Source: Rhea pennata
Lineage: Eukaryota > Chordata > Aves > Rheiformes > Rheidae
Reading direction: 5' to 3'
Length of the DNA stretch: 64,000 bases
Assembly: GCF_028389875.1 (NCBI RefSeq)
Contig: NC_084678.1
Span: 17,948,899-18,012,898 of the forward strand
The translations under genes and the position numbers were made by a program. The notes under the pieces are model-generated. The model was not told the origin of the DNA. It did no database searches and was given only the letters and a program-made list of their open reading frames with translations. Every line of letters begins with the position of its first letter. Within the stretch, counting starts at the first letter, position 1. Shown here piece after piece: positions 58,691 to 64,000 of the stretch.

Positions 58691-59600
58691 CGCCGCAGCC
58701 TGCGCCCGGCCCTCCCAGCCCACCTGGCGCCCGGGCCGCGGCTGCCGCCGGCACGCAGCTCCGCCGCAGGCCGCCTGCCTCTCCACCGCGCGGCCCGCGC
58801 AGACACTGCCCCTTTTCAGGGCCTGTTTACCCGCGCCGGCCGCGGCACGACGGGCGGCCCCGACGGGCGGGCCCAGCCGCATCCCAACACCTTGAGCAAA
58901 CGATGAGCTGTCCCGGGCGTCCGGCGCGGCCGCCAGCTCTGACTGCAGCCTTGTCCCGCCGCGGGGGCCCTTCCCGGCGCCCGGGCGGGATCTGACTCGA
59001 GCTTCCCCTAAGCCGAAACGCGCTGCCGGCGGTGCAGCCCCCCCTCCGCCCTCCCCGGGCCGCAGGGCTTCCCCGGCCGCCCGCTCCCCGCCCGCGCCTC
59101 CCCGCCGGGCTCCGCGGGCCCGCGGCACCGCCTGCGGCACCTACCCGAGCCGGCCGCGCCGAGGGGCCTCCCGCGGCGCCGTGGCCGCTCGCTCGGCTGG
59201 AAGCGCGCCCGGCGCCGCGGGCGCGGAGCGGAGCGGAGCGGGCGGGCGCGGAGCGGGGCGGGCGCGGAGCGGAGCGGGCGAGCGCGGAGCGGGGCGGGCG
59301 CGGAGCGGAGCGGAGCGGGGCGGGCGGGCGCGGAGCGGGGCGGGCGGCGCCGCGGGCGCGGAGCGGAGCGGGGCGGCCCGCGGGAAGCGGCGCCTCGTCC
59401 CGCGCGAGGGCGGCGGCGCAGGTGCCGCGGCGCTCCCGAATCCCAGAACTCGGGACATCCCAGAAAACGGGGCGACCCCCCCCCTCCGGGGACGGGCGAG
59501 CCCCCCGCGCCGCCGCATCCCCTCGGGGGCCGTTTACGGGAAGGCGCCTGCTCGCAGCCACTCGGAGGCGGCCGCAGCCCGTGCCAGAAGGGCACGGAGA
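58690..59600 (+). promoter_or_regulatory. TGM2: CpG-rich upstream region of TGM2
   Basis: Continuous CpG-rich DNA. At 59217-59380 it holds a run of gcggagcggagcggggcggg units (5- and 10-bp words), rich in GC boxes and G tracts. No coding exon is recognised. A regulatory role is inferred from its place next to the TGM2 promoter. Confidence 0.5.
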
Positions 59601-59607
59601 TAAGGGA

Positions 59608-59639
59608 AGAAAACTTTATATGGAGAAAACTTTATATGG
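59608..59639 (+). promoter_or_regulatory. TGM2: Tandem 16-bp repeat with near-CArG motif
   Basis: agaaaactttatatgg occurs twice back to back, perfectly (59608-59623 and 59624-59639). Each copy contains ctttatatgg, one base away from the SRF-binding CArG consensus CC(A/T)6GG. It lies 303 bases upstream of the TGM2 TATA box. Binding by SRF is an inference. Confidence 0.5.
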
Positions 59640-59857
59640 CCAGCGTTCCTCCGGCCCGGCACCTCCGCGCCGGCGGCTCAGCCCCCTCTCCTCCCCCCCG
59701 GCTTTTTTTTAACTGCAGAGCGCTAAAAGCCGCAGCCCGGCGGGGGCCGGGGCCGGGGCGGCCGCGCACCGCCTGCCGCCGCCCGCGCCCAGCCGAGCCC
59801 CGAGCCGCTTTTTTTTTGTTGTTGTTGTTGTTTTAAATAGGTGGGACCCAAACCGCT

Positions 59858-59874
59858 CAGTTTCCTGGAAACTG
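59858..59874 (+). promoter_or_regulatory. TGM2: 17-bp palindrome with STAT-type site
   Basis: cagtttcctggaaactg is a perfect inverted repeat of 8 + 1 + 8 bases and contains ttcctggaa, which fits the STAT consensus TTCNNNGAA. It lies 68 bases upstream of the TATA box. Confidence 0.5.
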
Positions 59875-59941
59875 TGTTTTTCCTTTCTCTCCCCGCCGCC
59901 GTCCCCGGCCGGGGGGGAGGAGGGGGTTGCGCTACCTCCCC

Positions 59942-59949
59942 TATATAAG
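59942..59949 (+). promoter_or_regulatory. TGM2: TATA box of TGM2
   Basis: tatataag, 79 bases before the start codon. Transcription would start near 59972-59978 and give a 5' UTR of about 50 G+C-rich bases. Confidence 0.8.
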
Positions 59950-60027
59950 CGGCGGAGCCGGGAGAAGGGCAGCAGCCGCCGACCCCGCACGGCCCCGCCG
60001 CCCCCGAGCCCCCCCGAGCCCCCCATC

Positions 60028-63000
60028 ATGGCTGAAGGTAAGACGGCGCCGCGGTGCCTGGCCGGAGATGCCCGGCAGGTTTTGAGGGGGGTGGCCTCGT
60101 CCCGGGGGGCTGCAGACCGGTGCTGGCCCCCACCCGTCTGTCCGTCCGCCCGTCCGTCTGTCCGCACCGGGCGGCTCCGCTGCTGCTGCGCTGCTCCCCG
60201 GTGTCCCTGGAACTGGCCCAGGAGCTGGGCTGTCACGCTGGCGACCCAAGCGAAGTGTAATAGAAAATGTGAGATATTAAAGGACAGGGTTGCAACGGGG
60301 AAAAAATGTGCTGCTCAGTGGAAGGCTGTGCTGGCGCTGTCCCGCCGCAGCGGCACTGCTCTCCGTGCGCCGGAGCAGCACCAGGGTTTGCACAACGAAG
60401 TTTTGTGCTATTTAAAGCGCTCGGCACTCCCCTGGAAGACAGTGCCGACAGCTGAACCAAGAGCCTGCACAGAGGGTCTCGCCTGCGTTTTAAGACACTT
60501 TCTGGCAACTCTCTCAGCAATAACACTCCCAGGCCTATATCCCCCAATGCGTGTGGCTTTTTAGAGCTTGTGTGAGGGTGAGAAGAGGCCCCCAAAACTC
60601 TTAAAACAACCCTAGAAATGGGATGTTGGTGTAGGATAGCGATCGGCAGTGGTCCGTGCGGCAGGGCTGGGCGAGACAGTGCCAGCCCCCGAGCCCGCAG
60701 CTCCACGCAGGTTTGCAGCTGTCCGCAGCAAGGGTTGGACTGGCTGGGGCGAGCGCGGCGTGGGGGGCGGCAGGGGCAGGGCCCCTCTGTGCCCCGGGGC
60801 CCCCGGCCGGCCCGGCCTCGCCTCGCCGGTGAGCAAGCAGGCCCAGCCGGGGTGGCGAGACTGGCCGCCTCCCGCAGCCCGTGCTGCTCTCCCCTCTGGG
60901 GACTGGCGCGCGGGTTTTCCTCTGGGAACAGTGTGCCCCGGCTCTGCAGCAGCGCTGGGAGGGCCAGGCAGCCGCAGCCCCCGGGGCCAGCAGCGACTCT
61001 GGGGCGGTGAGCGGAGCAGCGCCTGCCCATGGGGCCCCACAGCCTCGCTCGGGTTGCTGCCCAGCGCTGAGCTCGTTCTGTGCTCTCCTGCGTTAAGTAA
61101 TTTTGCTTACACTGGCAAAGAAACCATCTGACTGCTGCGCATTCCCAGGTCGCTGGCCTGGGACAATGAGGGATGGCGCTGCCCTGCCATGCACTGCACT
61201 GCACCGCGCTGCCCCAGCACGGCGCCCGGGGCGGCGGGTGCAGCAGTGCAGCCCCTGATGGCGGGTGCACGGCGCTGCTCCCGCAGGCTGGTGGCAGGAG
61301 CAGGCAGAACGAGCACCCCGGGCCAGGGGTCCGCACCTCCGTGTTGGCCGCTCCTGTAGGTCACGGCTGCTGAGCAGTAAAGCTGCCCGGGGAGCATCTG
61401 CTCGGCCTGACGGAGGCACGGAAAGTGCCCCTGGCCTGCTCGGAGCTGGCAAACGCTCCTCGCCGGGGGGGCGGGGAGGACCAAATGCACTGCGAGCCTG
61501 GCACGGGGGCCTGGAAGCGGAGCTGAGCGCTGGGCTCTGCTCATGTGCCGAGCCCAGCTGGATGCCGTGAGCTGTGGACATGGCTCTGGCAGCGTGTGGC
61601 ATCCATCCCTGCACGGGCTGCAGTGCGGTGACCTGGGGACCATGGCATGGAGCTGGGGCAGCAGAGCAGCATTTGGCTGTGGCCCCGCTGGTGCGAGACC
61701 CCCGGCCACCAGCGGGCCGGACCCGCTGCCCCAAGCCCGGCTGAGACGCCGCTGCCTTTGCAGAGCTGGTGCTGGAGGCATGCGACCTGCAGTGCGAGAG
61801 CAACGGCCGGGCGCACCGCACCGCCGACATGGGCTGCCGGCAGCTGGTGGTGCGCCGGGGACAGCCCTTCGCCCTCACGCTGCGCTTCGCCGGCCGCGGC
61901 TACGAGGAGGGCGTGCACGAGCTCGCCTTCAACGTGCAGACAGGTAAGCGGGGCTCGGGGGCGGCGCGGCACCGTCCCCCCGCCCCAGCACGGTCCCCGG
62001 CACTGGCACTGCGAGAGCGCGCTGCTCTTGCAGTGCCGGGAGCCACCGCGCTGCCGGCACGGACCTGCCCCGCGGTGCCTGGGCTCGGCTCCCCCCTCAG
62101 CATGCCGGGCGCTACTAATCCCGGGATCGGCCCGTTTGCAGCACAGCAGCGCGGCCGCCCTGGGCAGAGGCGCCGGCTCCTGCCGGAGGGAGGGCAGCAG
62201 CTGGGCGCAAAAGCAGAGCAGGCGCCGGAGAGCCCGGCCCCGGCGGCGGCGGCAGGGCGGGAGGCGGAGGGCACGGCGGGGAGAGCCGGGCGCCGGGGCC
62301 GGCCGCGGGGCTCAGCCCCGCCGGGAGGGCAGGGGAGAAGCTGTGTCACGCTCATGAGCTCACGGGTATTTTTGGTGACTGGGCTGGCGCCCGCCCGCAC
62401 CATGGGCTGGCCAGGGCCCAGGGAGCGGCGCCTCGGCCCCCTCCCACCGCAGCGGCGGCCGGAGCGGGCTCGGTGCAGGTGGCGGGGACACGCGCTCCGC
62501 GGGGGCGGACGGGCTCCCTCCAGCCCTGGCCTGGCCCCGCGGCCGCTGATGTAATCGCTAAACACGAGAAGCTCGCAGCGGCCCCAGGCCCCGGGGCTGC
62601 GTGCTTGGGGCGCCCTGGGGCTGCGTGCTGGTGCGTGTGGGGCTGCGTGCTCGGGGTGCCCCAGGGCTGCGTGCAGGTGGGTGCGGGGCTGCGTGCTCGG
62701 GGTGCCCCAGGGCTGCGTGCTGGTGGGTGCGGGGCTGCGTGCCTGGGGTGCCCCAGGGCTGCGTGCTGGTGGGCGCGGGGCTGCGTGCTGGTGGGCACCC
62801 CGGGGCTGTGTGCTGGTGGGTGCAGGGCTGCATGCCTGGGGCGCCCTGGGGCTGCGTGCTGGTGGGTGCAGGGCTGCGTGCTGGTGGGTGTGGGGCTGCA
62901 TGCAGGTGGGTGCGGGGCTGCGTGCTGGTGGGCACCCCGGGGCTGCGTGCAGGTGGGCGCGGGGCTGCGTGCCTGGGGTGCCCCGGGGCTGCATGCTGGT

Positions 63001-63668
63001 GGGTGCAGGGCTGCGTGCTTGGGGTGCCCCGGGGCTGCGTGCAGGTGGGTGCAGGGCTGAGTGCTTGGGGCGCCCCAGGGCTGCGTGCAGGTGGGCGTGG
63101 GGCTGCGTGCAGGTGGGCATGGGGCTGCGTGCTTGGGGTGCCCCAGGGCTGCGTGCAGGTGGGCGCGGGGCTGTGTGCAGGTGGGCGCGGGGCTGCGTGC
63201 AGGTGGGCGCCCTGGGGCTGCGTGCTGGTGGGCGTGGGGCTGCGTGCTGGTGGGCGTGGGGCTGGGTGCGTGCAGTGCTGCAGCCGGGGCCACGCAGCCC
63301 CTCAGCCCCACCGCGGAGATGGAGGCTGCGCCGGGCTGGGGATCCCGGGAGAGCCCCCAAGCAGCCCCGGGCGCCCGCGCCACCGGGACCCCGCGGGGCG
63401 ATGCTGACGGTGCCCGTGCTCGCAGGGCCCTGCCCCACGGAGGCCTCGGGGACCAAGTCCCGCTTCCTCGTGAGCGACTTCCCCGAGGAGTCGGGCTGGA
63501 GCGCGGTGGTGCAGGAGCAGCAGGGCGCCGCGCTGTGCCTGTCCCTGTGCTCGCCGCCCACCGCCCGCATCGGCCGCTACAGCCTCACGCTGGAGGCCAC
63601 CACCGGCTACAAGGGCACCAGCTTCAGCATCGGCGACTTCGTGCTGCTCTTCAACCCCTGGCACCCTG
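60028..63668 (+). CDS. TGM2: TGM2, tissue transglutaminase, first three coding exons (continues past window)
   Basis: Calcium-dependent protein-glutamine gamma-glutamyltransferase that cross-links proteins and also binds GTP. Exons in the window: 60028-60037, 61764-61943 and 63426-63668. Their phases agree and give 144 codons plus one base, with the donor gtgaga at 63669. The start MAEELVLEACDLQCESNGRA matches the TGM2 N terminus rather than other transglutaminases. LVVRRGQPF and GYKGTSFSIGDFVLLFN belong to the N-terminal beta-sandwich domain. The catalytic core (Cys-His-Asp), calcium and GTP sites and the two beta-barrels would be encoded beyond the window end. A first coding exon of only ten bases (MAE plus one base) follows the family pattern. 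Nothing in the visible part suggests damage. Confidence 0.96.
62595..63275. repeat. TGM2: Minisatellite in TGM2 intron 2
   Basis: Composite array of ggggctgcgtgctggtgggc, gtgcaggtgggtgcggggct and gcttggggtgccccagggct in changing order, with building blocks of about 19-25 bp. It ends some 150 bases before the acceptor of exon 63426. Reverse-strand frames give Pro/His/Thr-rich repeats that are not genes. Confidence 0.95.
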
Positions 63669-64000
63669 GTGAGACCTCGGCTCCGAGCTCGGGGCACCTC
63701 AGGACGAGGCTCCCCAGCGCGGCGCTGGCCACGGCTCTCGGCAGCAATCCCCGCCTGGCTCCCCTCTGCCGTCCCGGGATCCGCGAGCACCTTCCCTGGG
63801 GACCCTCCTGCCCACGGCCGAGGCTGGAAGCACCCGCGGCTCCCGTCCCCCCCCCCGGCCGGGATCGTCCCCTCCTGGCGGCGCCGGGCTGCGGGACGCG
63901 CGGGGCGAAGCGCCCTCGTGCAGCTCCCGGCCGGGCGGCCCCGCCTGGCTGCTCGTCCTCCCTCTCCCCCCGGCGCTGCCCGGCCCCGCGAGCGCGGCCC
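63669..64000 (+). other. TGM2: Start of TGM2 intron 3
   Basis: G+C-rich intron sequence from the donor gtgagacc to the window end. No exon is recognised within it. Confidence 0.7.

Noticed and set aside
61900-63570. 556-codon minus-strand frame with PPARSP/HAAP motifs
   Set aside because: Antisense of the TGM2 intron 2 minisatellite and of TGM2 exons.
1-64000. tRNA genes, retroviral or other virus-derived elements, CRISPR arrays
   Set aside because: I saw no tRNA A/B boxes, no long terminal repeats, no gag/pol/env-like coding and no CRISPR pattern; the tandem repeats are ordinary minisatellites.

Overview
The window looks like avian nuclear DNA, probably from a GC-rich microchromosome equivalent to chicken chromosome 20. 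It holds intron-containing vertebrate genes with GT-AG splice sites, many CpG-rich stretches and an unusual density of GC-rich minisatellites. Gene content and order (BPI-fold gene, CDK5RAP1, BPI/LBP-type gene, KIAA1755, TGM2) match two regions of human 20q11. The TGM2 and BPI proteins read as bird-like, but I cannot name the species.

Layout: (1) 506-7010, plus strand: the N-terminal half of a secreted BPI-fold protein of the BPIFB3/BPIFB4 type, with a Gly/Leu-rich coding repeat; I could not find exons for its second BPI domain. (2) 7.0-19.1 kb: minisatellites, CpG-rich DNA and AT-richer DNA with no gene I can support. (3) 19120-26037, minus strand: CDK5RAP1, thirteen coding exons adding up to 569 residues, with one GC-AG intron. 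(4) 26739-34812, minus strand: a complete fifteen-exon BPI/LBP gene (479 residues) with a TATA box and poly(A) signal. (5) 34.9-40.9 kb: mostly featureless spacer, ending in a G+C-rich minisatellite and a CpG-rich region with the likely KIAA1755 first exon. (6) 40970-53399, plus strand: KIAA1755, fourteen coding exons, about 1193 residues, with two large intronic minisatellites. (7) 53.4-59.6 kb: spacer with a 32-bp minisatellite, a pentamer repeat and a CpG-rich promoter region. (8) 60028 to beyond the window end, plus strand: the first three coding exons of TGM2 behind a TATA promoter.

Biologically, the BPI-fold genes are secreted lipid/LPS-binding proteins of innate immunity and mucosal surfaces. 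CDK5RAP1 is a mitochondrial tRNA methylthiotransferase. KIAA1755 is a PLEKHG4-like protein of unknown function. TGM2 is a calcium-dependent protein cross-linker. They are neighbours by ancestry (conserved synteny), not one pathway. The arrangement places CDK5RAP1 directly between two BPI-fold loci that are several megabases apart in human. Exon coordinates were read by eye from splice sites and checked for codon phase at every junction. I found no clearly new system; the most notable points are the missing second domain of the BPIFB gene, the compact BPI-CDK5RAP1 head-to-tail layout, the minisatellites that stay stop-free in several frames, and repeated motifs in the TGM2 promoter.
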